Source of the DNA: an uncultured Clostridia bacterium
Lineage (GTDB): Bacteria > Bacillota > Clostridia > Oscillospirales > QAMX01
Length of the DNA: 64,000 bases
Direction: 5' to 3'
NCBI GenBank assembly: GCA_944376195.1
Contig: CALWBW010000004.1
Location: 1 to 64,000 of the forward strand
Both the position numbers and the translations under genes were made by a program. The notes under the pieces are model-generated. The model was given only the letters and a program-made list of their open reading frames with translations. It ran no database searches and was not told the origin of the DNA. Shown piece by piece: positions 17,872-28,218 of this stretch (positions within the stretch are counted from its first letter, which is position 1; each line of letters opens with the position of its first letter).

Positions 17872-18681
17872 TTAATATTTCGTATCGTAATCCCAGGGAG
17901 TACCGCCCGCCAGGCAACCGCCGTCGATGTGAATCATCATCCCGGACATGTAGCTGGATGCCTCGGAAGCCAACATGACCACAACACCGACAATTTCGTC
18001 CGGCGTACCGGGGCGCTGCATGGCAATCCGCTCACGCAGATACTGGGCACGGGACGGGGTTTCCCACGTAACCGTCGTCAACGCCGTCAGAATGTGTCCG
18101 GGCGCGATGGCGTTGGCACGAATGCCGAACTTCGCCCACTCAATGGCCTCAGAACGGGTCAGAGCAGTCAGTGCGCTCTTTGTGGCGCCATAAACAGAGC
18201 AGCCACCCAGCATACCCACCGCATTATGCGATGAGACATTGATAATATTTCCATAATGATGGGGAATCATCTTCTTCACAACCGCCTGTGTAAAGAAGAA
18301 CGCGCCCTTTAAATTGATATTCATCAGACGGTCGTAGGTCGCCTCATCATAGTCCAGGAACCCAATACGTTTGTTGATACCAGCGCAGTTAATCAGCACG
18401 TCCAAATGGCCGTGCGCCTTGTCAATCCGATCGACAAATTCCGGGAACGAAGCAAAATCCGTCACATCCAGGCGATAACCGGTCGCAAGTCCGCCTTCCG
18501 CCTTAATTTCTTCTGCAAGCTTTTGAACAGCTTCTTCCGCAATATCGCAAAGAATCAGTTCTCCACCCGCGCGCGCCAGGCCCTTCGCCAGTTCCGCGCC
18601 AATTCCGCCGGCCGCGCCGGTAAGAATCACGGTTTTTCCCTCAATGGAAAACATTTTCTCTAAATTTTTTCCAATATCCAC
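17872..18681 (-). CDS. SDR-family dehydrogenase (gluconate 5-dehydrogenase/KduD-like)
   Basis: A 269-residue classical short-chain dehydrogenase. The Rossmann motif is TGAAGGIG, followed by NCAG, the catalytic Ser in NVSSHNAVG and YGATK with the catalytic Tyr and Lys. The C-terminal half (GHILTALT, MIHIDGG) resembles enzymes that oxidise or reduce keto-gluconates and deoxy-ketouronates. The GTG start has AAAGGAGG 9 bases upstream. It has its own strong promoter, divergent from the transketolase-garR operon, which suggests a joint sugar-acid pathway. Confidence 0.9.
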   Translation of the reverse strand: MDIGKNLEKMFSIEGKTVILTGAAGGIGAELAKGLARAGGELILCDIAEEAVQKLAEEIKAEGGLATGYRLDVTDFASFPEFVDRIDKAHGHLDVLINCAGINKRIGFLDYDEATYDRLMNINLKGAFFFTQAVVKKMIPHHYGNIINVSSHNAVGMLGGCSVYGATKSALTALTRSEAIEWAKFGIRANAIAPGHILTALTTVTWETPSRAQYLRERIAMQRPGTPDEIVGVVVMLASEASSYMSGMMIHIDGGCLAGGTPWDYDTKY

Positions 18682-18712
18682 GCTCTGCGTCCTCCTTTTG
18701 TATGTTAAGTCT

Positions 18713-18740
18713 ATTGTACACCACCAAAACCGTTTGTCAA
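18713..18740 (-). promoter_or_regulatory. Promoter of the SDR gene with ATTGTACAC element
   Basis: On the minus strand TTGACA (18735-18740) and TACAAT (18713-18718) are 16 bases apart. The -10 is inside ATTGTACAC (plus-strand 18713-18721), whose inverse GTGTACAAT recurs at 18825-18833. Confidence 0.75.
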
Positions 18741-18762
18741 TACATTTGCTTTTTGTATCTCC

Positions 18763-18833
18763 TTGACATTCCTATAGATAATGATATAATAAAGGTATTG
18801 TGTAGCGCATATTATGTGCAAAAAGTGTACAAT
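18763..18833 (+). promoter_or_regulatory. Promoter and operator-like repeat of the transketolase operon 1
   Basis: TTGACA (18763-18768) and TATAAT (18785-18790) with a 16-base spacer. Just downstream, TATTGT (18796) and ACAATA (ending 18834) form the ends of an imperfect inverted repeat that includes GTGTACAAT. Confidence 0.8.
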
Positions 18834-18847
18834 AAGGGAGAGTTCAT

Positions 18848-19672
18848 ATGAGTTACGATGCAGAAACCATCAAAAAGCTCAACGAAATGGCGAAAACGCT
18901 CCGCCGCGACGTCGTTGAGATGGTTGGTCCCGGTCAGGCCGGGCATTTCGGCGGTTCTTTTTCCAGCGCCGAATTGATTACCGCGCTCTATTTCAGCAAA
19001 ATGCATTATGATCCCAAAAATCCGAAACTGGCAGATCGTGACCGTTTCCTGCTCAGTAAAGGCCATGTGGCAGTTATTCAATATGCCGCCATGGCTCGTG
19101 CCGGTTATTTCCCGGTAGAAGAGCTTTCGACCCTGAAAAAGATCGGTTCCCGTCTCCAGGGCCATCCGGATGTCAAGAAGCTCCCCGGTATTGAGGCCAA
19201 CACCGGTTCCCTTGGCCAGGGCCTGTCCATTGCGCTCGGGATTTCTCTTGGCTTAAAGCTGGACAATCTCCCCTCCCGTGTGTATGTTCTGATCGGCGAC
19301 GGTGAATTGGATGAAGGACAGATTTGGGAAGGCGCCATGGCCGCCGCGAACTTTAAGGCGGACAATCTTGTCGCTATTGTCGACCGTAACCGCATTCAGG
19401 CTACGGATTTCACGGCAAAGCGTATGGATTCCGGTGATATTCCCGCAAAATGGGCCGCGTTTGGATGGAATGTCATTGAGATCGACGGACACGACATGGA
19501 AGCTGTTCTGGCTGCCTATGATGAAGCGGAGACCGTCAAGGGGAAACCCACTGTCATTATTGCCAACACCGTCAAAGGCAAGGGCCTCAGCTTTGCCGAA
19601 AATACCGCCGCTTATCACAACGGTACGCTTACAGAAGAGCTTTACGCAAAAGCTCTTGAAGAACTGAAATAA
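18848..19672 (+). CDS. Transketolase, N-terminal (TPP-binding) subunit, copy 1
   Basis: A 274-residue protein equal to the N-terminal third of full transketolase. It contains GHFGGSFSSAEL, SKGHVAVIQYA, HPDVKKLPGIEANTGSLGQG and the TPP motif beginning GDGELDEG and ending near VDRN. It works as a heterodimer with the next gene to move a two-carbon ketol unit between sugars. AGGGAG precedes the ATG. Split transketolases of this kind also include enzymes specialised for apulose phosphate and other branched or short sugars, so the standard pentose-phosphate reaction is not assured. Confidence 0.93.
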   Translation: MSYDAETIKKLNEMAKTLRRDVVEMVGPGQAGHFGGSFSSAELITALYFSKMHYDPKNPKLADRDRFLLSKGHVAVIQYAAMARAGYFPVEELSTLKKIGSRLQGHPDVKKLPGIEANTGSLGQGLSIALGISLGLKLDNLPSRVYVLIGDGELDEGQIWEGAMAAANFKADNLVAIVDRNRIQATDFTAKRMDSGDIPAKWAAFGWNVIEIDGHDMEAVLAAYDEAETVKGKPTVIIANTVKGKGLSFAENTAAYHNGTLTEELYAKALEELK

Positions 19673-19693
19673 GCGAAAGGGGAGAAAACGAAT

Positions 19694-20629
19694 ATGAGTG
19701 AAACCAATTGCAGAACCGCTTACGGTAAAACCCTGGTAGAACTGGGCCGTGAAAATAAAAATATTGTTGCTCTCGAGGCGGACCTCGGCAAATCCACCAT
19801 GTCCAGCCTTTTTGAAGCAGAATTCCCGGAGCGTCATTTTGAAATGGGCATTGCGGAAGCAAATATGGCTTCCACCGCTGCAGGGCTTGCCCTTGCCGGC
19901 AAGATTCCGTTTATTCATTCGTTTGCCGTCTTTGCAGCCGGCCGTGATTACGACCAGCTCCGTCAGACCGTCGGTATCGGCGGTTTGAAGGTCCGTGTCT
20001 GCGGTTCTTCCGCCGGACTCTCCGACTTCAGTGACGGTTCTACCCACCAGAGCGTGGAAGACATCGCGCTGATGCGTGCCATTCCTGGTATGACGGTGAT
20101 TTGTCCCGCCGACGCCAATGAAACCGTGGCTGCTGTAAAGGCTATGGTGGATATCGACGGGCCGGCTTACATTCGTATTTGCCGGAACCCCATCGAGCTC
20201 ATCACAGAGGAAAACAAGCCGTTTGAAATCGGCAAACCCTACATTATGAAGGATGGTTCCGACATTGCTCTGTTTGCAACAGGCATTATGGTCACTAAAG
20301 CGCTGGAGGCCGCAAAGGCGCTAGAGGGTGAGATTTCCGTCCGCGTCATCAACGTGCCGACGCTGAAACCCATCAATCGTAATCTGATGATCGAAGTGGC
20401 AAAGGGCTGCCGCGGTGTTGTCACAGCCGAAGAGCACAGTTTGATCGGCGGCCTGGGCAGCATTGTCTCCGTCATGCTTTCCGAAGAGTGCAAGCCGATT
20501 GGCTTTGTCGGCATTCACGACCAGTATGGATGCAGCGCACATAACTATGAGGAACTTTTGGAGTATTACGGTCTGACTACGGAAAAAGTCATTGAAAAAG
20601 TTCGCGAAATTAACAAAATTGCGAAATAA
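19694..20629 (+). CDS. Transketolase, C-terminal subunit, copy 1
   Basis: A 311-residue partner of the preceding subunit, carrying the pyrimidine-binding and C-terminal domains. The LEADLGKS start, the ERHFEMGIAEANM segment with the catalytic Glu, and DGSTHQSVEDIALMR are all present. It follows 21 bases after the N-terminal gene with GGGGAG upstream. The operon continues into a beta-hydroxyacid dehydrogenase. Confidence 0.93.
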   Translation: MSETNCRTAYGKTLVELGRENKNIVALEADLGKSTMSSLFEAEFPERHFEMGIAEANMASTAAGLALAGKIPFIHSFAVFAAGRDYDQLRQTVGIGGLKVRVCGSSAGLSDFSDGSTHQSVEDIALMRAIPGMTVICPADANETVAAVKAMVDIDGPAYIRICRNPIELITEENKPFEIGKPYIMKDGSDIALFATGIMVTKALEAAKALEGEISVRVINVPTLKPINRNLMIEVAKGCRGVVTAEEHSLIGGLGSIVSVMLSEECKPIGFVGIHDQYGCSAHNYEELLEYYGLTTEKVIEKVREINKIAK

Positions 20630-20659
20630 AACACTACGTTTAGAGAAAGGAACACTATC

Positions 20660-21547
20660 ATGAAAATTGGGTTTATTGGTCTTGGCATTATGGGAAAACC
20701 CATGGCACGCAACCTGATGAAGGCCGGCCATGAGCTGTATGTTTACGATATTATCCCTGCTCCTGTCGAGGAGCTTGTGAAGGAAGGCGCCACAGGTGTG
20801 GCATCTCCGAAGGAAGCTGCGGAAAAGGGTGAACTGGTCATCACCATGGTTCCGAACGGCCCGCAGGTAAAAGAGGCAGTCCTTGGTGCAAACGGCGTCC
20901 TGGAAGGCGCGCACAAGGGCCAGCTTGTCGTGGATATGAGCTCCATCGCCCCGACGGCCGCGCAGGAAGTTTACCGTGCCTGTCAGGAAAAGGGCGTCCG
21001 TTTTGTTGACGCGCCTGTTTCCGGCGGCGAACCCGGCGCCATTAACGGTACTCTGTCCATTATGTGCGGCGGCGATAAGGCTGACTTTGATGAGGTATAT
21101 GACATCCTCATGATTATGGGCGGCAGCGCTGTTTATTGCGGCGGCAGCGGCGCAGGTAATACAACGAAGCTGGCCAACCAGATTATCGTAGCTTTGAACA
21201 TTGCGGCGGTTTCCGAAGCTTTCACGCTTGCTGTCAAGGCTGGCGTCAATCCGCGTACTGTATTTGATGCAATCAAGGGCGGTCTTGCAGGTTCCAATGT
21301 CATGAATGCCAAAGCGCCGATGATGATGGATGGAAACTTCAAGCCTGGATTTAAGATTGATCTGCATATCAAAGACCTCAATAACGCAATTGAAACCGGA
21401 CATGCAATCGGTGCTCCCCTGCCTCTCACCGTTCAGGCACAGGAGATTCTGGAGCGTCTGCATTTTGACGGTCATGGCCAGTGCGATCACTCCGCCATTG
21501 CGCTCTATTATGAGAAGCTCGCAGGTGACAGCATCAAGCACGACTAA
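20660..21547 (+). CDS. garR: 2-hydroxy-3-oxopropionate reductase-like beta-hydroxyacid dehydrogenase (GarR family)
   Basis: A 295-residue member of the 3-hydroxyisobutyrate/tartronate-semialdehyde dehydrogenase family. The NAD(P) motif is GFIGLGIMGKPMA, followed by the substrate motif FVDAPVSGGEPGA and GAGNTTKLANQ with the catalytic Lys. It probably reduces tartronate semialdehyde or a related short aldehyde acid. Its place behind a transketolase and opposite an SDR dehydrogenase fits sugar-acid catabolism. The exact substrate is an inference from family membership. Confidence 0.88.
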   Translation: MKIGFIGLGIMGKPMARNLMKAGHELYVYDIIPAPVEELVKEGATGVASPKEAAEKGELVITMVPNGPQVKEAVLGANGVLEGAHKGQLVVDMSSIAPTAAQEVYRACQEKGVRFVDAPVSGGEPGAINGTLSIMCGGDKADFDEVYDILMIMGGSAVYCGGSGAGNTTKLANQIIVALNIAAVSEAFTLAVKAGVNPRTVFDAIKGGLAGSNVMNAKAPMMMDGNFKPGFKIDLHIKDLNNAIETGHAIGAPLPLTVQAQEILERLHFDGHGQCDHSAIALYYEKLAGDSIKHD

Positions 21548-21562
21548 AAAACAGTGAAAAAT

Positions 21563-21600
21563 AAAAAGGCGGAACCACGTGGTTCCGCCTTTTTTCTTTT
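21563..21600. terminator. Bidirectional terminator between garR and the ATP synthase operon
   Basis: A 14-16-bp stem centred on ACGT (21563-21578 with 21579-21594), AAAAA on the left and TTTTTTCTTTT on the right. Confidence 0.88.
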
Positions 21601-21607
21601 GAAAATG

Positions 21608-22030
21608 TTAGTTTTTGCTCTCCATGTAGTGGCTCTTGATACGCAAACGGCTGATGGCGCGGGCCAATTGCGCCTGCGCAGAACGATACTCCTGAATACT
21701 TTTTTTCTGCAACAGTTCTTCTTTCGCCTCATCCGCTGCACGCTGCGCGCGATTGGCGTCAATGTCTTCCGGCCGTTCGGCGGAATCGACAAGCACCAGC
21801 ACTTCGTTATTCTCCACTTTGACCAGTCCGGAGGAAACTGCGGCAATTCGAGGCGCTTCACCCGGGAGCGTATAGGAAAGCGCACCCGGAACAACAGCCA
21901 TAATGACATTGCTGTGTCCGGCGAGAATCCCATACTGCCCCTGCGGCGTCGGAATTACAACCGATTCACAGGCCCCCTCATAAAAGGGGCAGTCGGCGGC
22001 CAGAATGGATATCTGAAACGTATTTCCCAT
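21608..22030 (-). CDS. atpC: ATP synthase F1 subunit epsilon
   Basis: A 140-residue epsilon subunit. The N-terminal beta-barrel has FQISILAADCPFYEG and GQYGILAGHSNVI. The C-terminal helical hairpin (RAADEAKEELLQKK...) is the region that can inhibit ATPase. The start at 22030 begins one base after the atpD stop; the longer frame would lie inside atpD. It is the last gene of the atp operon and links gamma to the c-ring. Confidence 0.96.
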   Translation of the reverse strand: MGNTFQISILAADCPFYEGACESVVIPTPQGQYGILAGHSNVIMAVVPGALSYTLPGEAPRIAAVSSGLVKVENNEVLVLVDSAERPEDIDANRAQRAADEAKEELLQKKSIQEYRSAQAQLARAISRLRIKSHYMESKN

Positions 22031-22031
22031 C

Positions 22032-23438
<1,407 letters not shown>

Positions 23439-24341
23439 CTATGCCTCCCTGCTATGTTTCCGTTTCTGTGCCTTGGCACCTGAGGATACCTCTGTAATCT
23501 CCTGTGTAATTGCCGCCTGGCGCACGCGATTATACTGCACCGACAAATCACTCAAAATTTTTTCCGCATTCTGATTGGCCGAATCCATCGCCGTCATGCG
23601 TGCATTCTGTTCACTGCAAAAACTGTCGACCAGCGCACTGTAGATAAAACCCGATACATAACTCTGCATCACATTATCCAAAACACTGGAAATGGACGGG
23701 GAAAATTCAAAAGAAACAGAATCTTGCTGCGGTGTTCCGGCGGCGGCCGTGAACTGTCTTCTGTGAAACGGCAAAAGCCGTGTAGAAACCGCTTCCGCAT
23801 CCAGGCCGTTTTTCATGTCCGTATAAACAACAAAAATTTTATCGAGCTCACCCGCGTTAAACAGATCAAGCAAAATCGCAGAAATTTCCCTTGCGCGATG
23901 CATCGTCGGATTCTGCGCGGTATACAGGAAACTGCGCTCTATTGGGATATGGTGCTGCGAGAAAAACTGCCGGCCATACTCACCGACAACAAACAGTTTG
24001 GTGTCCTGGTGATCCGATAACAGCTGCATAGTTTCTCGAATCACATTCAAGTTATAGGCGCCTGCAAGACCTTTATCCGCCGTTATGACCAGACAGCCAT
24101 AGGTTCCATTCAAAGCTGCGCTGCCCTCCACCGGATAAAAATACTTGCTGTCGACTTCCTTGTCCGTACGGAAAATCCGCTTAATTTCTGCCTGTAACGC
24201 ATGAAAATACGGCCGTGTCTGATCCAGTTCACTCTTTGCCTTGCGAAGCTTGGTAGAGGCAATCAAATACATGGCATTTGTGATCTTCTGCGTCTCCCGC
24301 ACACTGTTGATATGTGTCTTAATTTCCTTGGTATTCGGCAT
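23439..24341 (-). CDS. atpG: ATP synthase F1 subunit gamma
   Basis: A 300-residue rotor shaft subunit. The N-terminal helix IKTHINSVRETQKITNAM and the C-terminal helix ARMTAMDSANQNAEKILS form the expected coiled coil around a Rossmann-like middle domain (GCLVITADKGLAGAYN). It lies between atpA and atpD in the standard order. Confidence 0.96.
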   Translation of the reverse strand: MPNTKEIKTHINSVRETQKITNAMYLIASTKLRKAKSELDQTRPYFHALQAEIKRIFRTDKEVDSKYFYPVEGSAALNGTYGCLVITADKGLAGAYNLNVIRETMQLLSDHQDTKLFVVGEYGRQFFSQHHIPIERSFLYTAQNPTMHRAREISAILLDLFNAGELDKIFVVYTDMKNGLDAEAVSTRLLPFHRRQFTAAAGTPQQDSVSFEFSPSISSVLDNVMQSYVSGFIYSALVDSFCSEQNARMTAMDSANQNAEKILSDLSVQYNRVRQAAITQEITEVSSGAKAQKRKHSREA

Positions 24342-24356
24342 TTCGGATCACCGTCC

Positions 24357-26099
24357 TTATCGAGCTGCCTTTTCCCTGTAACGCTTCATAAAACCCTTTG
24401 CCAGTTCGACCACATTGGCCTTCAATTCATCCGACAACGCTCCGGTCTGCTCAATCTCAATCCGGATATAAGGCGCCTCTTCTTCCAAATAACGCAGAAA
24501 CGCTCGATGGAACGCCCCGGTTTCCTCCGGTGCCAGCTCCTGGGTCACGTGGCTGAGCGCCACCACCAGCATCACCACCTGCTCATACTGCTGCAAGGGA
24601 TGATACTGCTCCTGCTTTAAAAGCTGCATCAGACTCTGACCATACGCCAACTGGCGTTTGGTCGCATCGTCCAAATCACTGGAAAACTGCGTAAAGACCT
24701 CCATTTCCCGGTACTGCGCCAAATCCAATCGAATGGTCCCGGTTGCGGACTTCATGGCTTTCGTCTGCGCATCACGACCCACACGGGAGACGGAAAGCCC
24801 CACATTCACCGCAGGTCGCTGTCCAGCAAAAAACAAATCGCTCTCCAGAAAAATCTGGCCATCTGTGATAGAAATAATGTTGGTAGGAATATAAGCAGAC
24901 ACGTCGCCGGCCTGCGTTTCCACAATCGGAAGCGCGGTCATGCTGCCGCCGCCCTTTTCGTCAGACAAATGTGCAGCGCGTTCCAGAAGCCGGGAATGCA
25001 GGTAAAAGACGTCGCCCGGGTATGCCTCACGTCCCGGAGAACGCTCCAGCAACAGGCTAAGCGCCCGATATGCAATGGCATGTTTGGACAAATCGTCATA
25101 CACAATCAGGACATCTTTGCCCCTGTTCATAAAATACTCGCCCATTGCACAGCCCGCATAGGGAGCAATGTATTGAAGCGGCGCCGTATCGCTGGCCGAC
25201 GCATTGACTACTATGGTATAATCCATGGCGTCATGACGGCGGAGCGTCTCCACCAGCTGCGCGACAGAGCTGGACTTCTGCCCAATTGCCACATAAATGC
25301 AGATGACATCTTTCCCCTTTTGGTTTAAGATTGTGTCCAATGCAATCGCTGTTTTCCCGGTCTGACGGTCGCCGATAATCAGTTCACGCTGACCACGTCC
25401 GATAGGAAACATCGAGTCAATTGCCAGAAGCCCGGTTTCCATCGGGCGATTGACCGGCTGACGGTCAATGATATTTGGAGCAGGTGCCTCAATCGGGCGA
25501 TAATCTTCTTCCTGAATAGCGCCTTTTCCGTCAATGGGTGCGCCAAGCGCATTTATCACTCGACCGACAAAATCTTCGCCGACCGGAATACCAGCCATCA
25601 TCCCCGTCCGTTTGACGATGCTTCCTTGCAAAATTTCCTGTTCTTCTCCAAAGAGAATACAGCCGATTTCCTTTTGCCTCAAATCCTGAACCATGCCGCG
25701 AATGCCAGAGGAAAAAATCAAAATTTCGCCATATGCGGCATGTTCCAAACCGCCAACCGTCGCAATCCCATCACCGACAGTTAAAACAGTTCCCACTTCC
25801 TCCGCCAAGGCACGCGGCGTCCAGTTCTTTACAGTATCCTGCAAAAGCGGGATAATCCCGCCCGTCATGGAAGGGAGCTGTTTCCAGAGTTCTTGCAATT
25901 GTGCAAACCGGCCCTTCAAGCTCCAATCATATACATCGGAACCGATTTCCAGACGAAACCCGCTTGCAATTGTGGGGTCGTTTTCCCAAACCAAATCAAC
26001 CTGTGCGCCGTACTTTTCTTCCAAAAAGACAACGATTCGTTCTTTTTGAGACGCATCAGGCGGCGTCAATCCTTTCAGAACCGCTCGCAACTCACTCAT
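24357..26099 (-). CDS. atpA: ATP synthase alpha subunit with an N-terminal delta-subunit C-domain (delta-alpha fusion)
   Basis: A 580-residue protein, about 75 longer than usual alpha. From about residue 84 it is a full alpha subunit (Walker A GDRQTGKT at 243-250, [19 protein letters not shown]-like region, C-terminal helical domain). Residues about 15-75 instead resemble the C-terminal domain of the delta subunit (VIDGSVRGRL-type motif read here as [13 protein letters not shown]). No separate atpH lies between atpF and this gene: its ATG overlaps the atpF stop by 8 bases. The N-terminal helical domain of delta is therefore missing. The fusion would place a delta C-domain on every alpha copy. 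The match to delta is my reading of motifs, not a computed alignment. Confidence 0.9.
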   Translation of the reverse strand: MSELRAVLKGLTPPDASQKERIVVFLEEKYGAQVDLVWENDPTIASGFRLEIGSDVYDWSLKGRFAQLQELWKQLPSMTGGIIPLLQDTVKNWTPRALAEEVGTVLTVGDGIATVGGLEHAAYGEILIFSSGIRGMVQDLRQKEIGCILFGEEQEILQGSIVKRTGMMAGIPVGEDFVGRVINALGAPIDGKGAIQEEDYRPIEAPAPNIIDRQPVNRPMETGLLAIDSMFPIGRGQRELIIGDRQTGKTAIALDTILNQKGKDVICIYVAIGQKSSSVAQLVETLRRHDAMDYTIVVNASASDTAPLQYIAPYAGCAMGEYFMNRGKDVLIVYDDLSKHAIAYRALSLLLERSPGREAYPGDVFYLHSRLLERAAHLSDEKGGGSMTALPIVETQAGDVSAYIPTNIISITDGQIFLESDLFFAGQRPAVNVGLSVSRVGRDAQTKAMKSATGTIRLDLAQYREMEVFTQFSSDLDDATKRQLAYGQSLMQLLKQEQYHPLQQYEQVVMLVVALSHVTQELAPEETGAFHRAFLRYLEEEAPYIRIEIEQTGALSDELKANVVELAKGFMKRYREKAAR

Positions 26100-26592
26100 G
26101 ATTCTGCTCCTTTGACGCGGCGTCTAAAAAATCCTCGTAAATTTTTGAAGCATCGGTTTTCAACAGTTTCTGAGTCGCCTCAACTGCAAGCTGGGCAATT
26201 TCTTCTCTTGCCTCGCTCAACATTTTTTTACGTTCCATTTGTGCGGACTGCTGCGCGGCTGCAAGGAGCTTTTCGCTCTGCTCCTGCGCCTTTTTCAGCT
26301 GTGCGGCAGCGGCCAGTTCGGATTCCTTCGCGGCTTTCGATCTCAGCTGGCTGATTTCTGCTTCCGCCTGATCCAGCTGTTTTTGATATTCCGCCTCCAT
26401 GGCCTCGGCATGCGCCAGTTTTTCTCCGGCAGCATCGTCCATACTTTGGTAATAAGCGGTCCGTTTTTCCATAAAGTTTTTCACCGGCTTATAAAGCAAC
26501 AGATACAAGCCGCCTGCTAAAATTGCAAAGTTAAAAAGATGCAGAAGGATCTGCTGCCAATCGATATTCAACGGAACTCCCACGATCTTCAC
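26092..26592 (-). CDS. atpF: ATP synthase F0 subunit b
   Basis: A 166-residue peripheral stalk subunit: one N-terminal membrane segment (about residues 14-35), then a long Ala/Glu/Lys/Gln-rich coiled coil. There is no delta domain fused to its C-terminus, unlike the mycobacterial b-delta protein. Its last codons overlap the start of the delta-alpha fusion gene, and it starts 6 bases after atpE. Confidence 0.94.
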   Translation of the reverse strand: MKIVGVPLNIDWQQILLHLFNFAILAGGLYLLLYKPVKNFMEKRTAYYQSMDDAAGEKLAHAEAMEAEYQKQLDQAEAEISQLRSKAAKESELAAAAQLKKAQEQSEKLLAAAQQSAQMERKKMLSEAREEIAQLAVEATQKLLKTDASKIYEDFLDAASKEQNHE

Positions 26593-26598
26593 ACACCT

Positions 26599-26970
26599 TT
26601 ACAATACAAATATAATCAAAATTGCGACAATCAACGCATAAATAATAGCGGTCTCGATAAACACCAAGCCCAGCATCATCGTCGTACGAATGCGGCCTTC
26701 CGCCTCCGGCTGACGGGAAATTCCCTCCGAAGATTTCGCGATGGCAATACCCATACCAACTGCGCCGCCCGCCGCCGCAAGGCCAACTGCTACGGCAGCT
26801 GCCAGTGCTTTATCACCCGTGGAGTCGGCAGCGTCAGCCTCTTCTGTCAGGGCTGTCGGCGTCTCTACAGCCTCATCATTGGTCTCCCCCGCCGCAAATG
26901 CCGGCATAACACAGAATGACGCCACCGCAATCAGCATCAGCAGGAATATCCACACATTTTTTCTGTTCAT
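26599..26970 (-). CDS. atpE: ATP synthase F0 subunit c with N-terminal signal peptide and acidic extension
   Basis: A 123-residue c subunit, well above the usual 70-90. Residues 1-27 look like a cleavable signal peptide (basic start, hydrophobic core, AFA before Gly28). Residues 28-54 form an acidic linker. The two-helix hairpin with the SRQPEA loop follows. The ion-binding Glu106 lies in FIETAIIY with Thr107 and Tyr111. The position of the Na+-ligating Gln in Ilyobacter-type rings is Met73, which favours protons (inference). GGGAGGTAG precedes the ATG. Confidence 0.95.
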   Translation of the reverse strand: MNRKNVWIFLLMLIAVASFCVMPAFAAGETNDEAVETPTALTEEADAADSTGDKALAAAVAVGLAAAGGAVGMGIAIAKSSEGISRQPEAEGRIRTTMMLGLVFIETAIIYALIVAILIIFVL

Positions 26971-26996
26971 TTTTCTCTACCTCCCGGTTATTCTGT

Positions 26997-27839
26997 TTAC
27001 AGGCTCGCAGCCTGCTTTTTTAACTTTCTTGATTTTTGTTTCTGACGTGGTTCCGACACCTCTCCATAGAAAAGCGCCGTGAGCATCGTCAGAACATAGG
27101 CCTGTATCAGCGCATGCAGCAATGTGAATAATACGCCAACAACCACTGGCAAAACAAAGCTCAGACTGATGTAATAATAAACCAGCTCCGTAACCAAAAG
27201 CCCGCTGAGTAGTGCGCCAAAAAGACGGAAGCTCATAGAAATCGGCAGAGAAAAATCCTTTAACGTCTTTCCCACACCGCGGATTCCATTCCCTGCAATT
27301 CCACCGGACAAAATCACCAGATAGGACAGACAGCCCATACAAATTGCAGCGTTAATATCGGACAGAGGTGCCGGCAAGGCAATAGACGTGCCCTCCACCG
27401 TAACTGCTTGGAACCCAAACAATTCAAACAACGTCCCGACAAAAATATAAACACCTGCACCGAAAATGTATGCACCCAAAAAGCCGTTCTTGTGAGGACT
27501 GTTGGATTTTGCCAACCCATCAAATAGGGAAACTGCCTGTTCAATCAATAATTGCAATTTTCCCGGCACATAGCGGAACCTGGGAATGAGGAAAATGCGG
27601 ATGCACGCCGCCAGACAGAGTAAAATTCCTGTCACCAAAAATCCGGAAATCATCGCCGGATTTACCTCCATAATCCCGAAAAGGCTAATTTTACCCGTTT
27701 CATGAAGAACGGCGTCGCGCATAACCACTTTGATGGATTCTTCTTCTCCGCCGTTCCCGGTTAAAATCCCGGCAACCAATAAAGCAAGTACGACACAAAT
27801 CCAAATGGCGATGCCTATCTTCCTTTTTTTCGCACTCAT
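26997..27839 (-). CDS. atpB: ATP synthase F0 subunit a
   Basis: A 280-residue membrane subunit forming the ion half-channels. Several hydrophobic segments are visible, with the essential Arg205 in FSLPISMSFRLFGALLSG and a conserved IQAYVLTMLTALF last segment. It is the first gene of the atp operon: no atpI-like gene precedes it. GAAAGGAG lies directly before the ATG. A 25-residue N-terminal membrane segment precedes the core. Confidence 0.95.
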   Translation of the reverse strand: MSAKKRKIGIAIWICVVLALLVAGILTGNGGEEESIKVVMRDAVLHETGKISLFGIMEVNPAMISGFLVTGILLCLAACIRIFLIPRFRYVPGKLQLLIEQAVSLFDGLAKSNSPHKNGFLGAYIFGAGVYIFVGTLFELFGFQAVTVEGTSIALPAPLSDINAAICMGCLSYLVILSGGIAGNGIRGVGKTLKDFSLPISMSFRLFGALLSGLLVTELVYYYISLSFVLPVVVGVLFTLLHALIQAYVLTMLTALFYGEVSEPRQKQKSRKLKKQAASL

Positions 27840-28218
27840 ATGCCGCTCCTTTCTTGAAAAATATTAATATAATCACATATTTGCGCTTGCAAATATACGC
27901 AAAAAGTAACAAGACCGCCGGATAACTCCCGCGGCAAACAAAATATGGATGGCAACCAGTTGTCAGGAAAGTTTTCCTCATCCGCTTCTTAAAACAATAT
28001 CATTATAGCAAAGCGTTTTTTGGCTGTCATCGTCAAGATATCAAAAATTTTTTACGTCCTGGTAGGTTTCTTGAGAAAAATGTACAGAGCTTGTGATTAA
28101 ATATTAGCATCACTTCACTTTTTTCTCCAGTCTGACATATAAACAAGGAGGATTTCAGTTTGCAGGTCTTATTTTTTACAGCATGTAATAAACCCACGGT
28201 TTTCCTCGCGATCCCCCC
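27840..28218 (-). promoter_or_regulatory. Upstream region of the ATP synthase operon
   Basis: The space between atpB and the hydrogenase terminator holds a weak TTGCAA-N17-TATTAA promoter for atpB and a perfect inverted repeat ATATTTGC-GCTT-GCAAATAT at 27877-27896 overlapping it, a candidate operator. I see no credible gene in the rest, although AAGGAGGA at 28145 lies before a short open frame that runs into the terminator. Confidence 0.45.
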
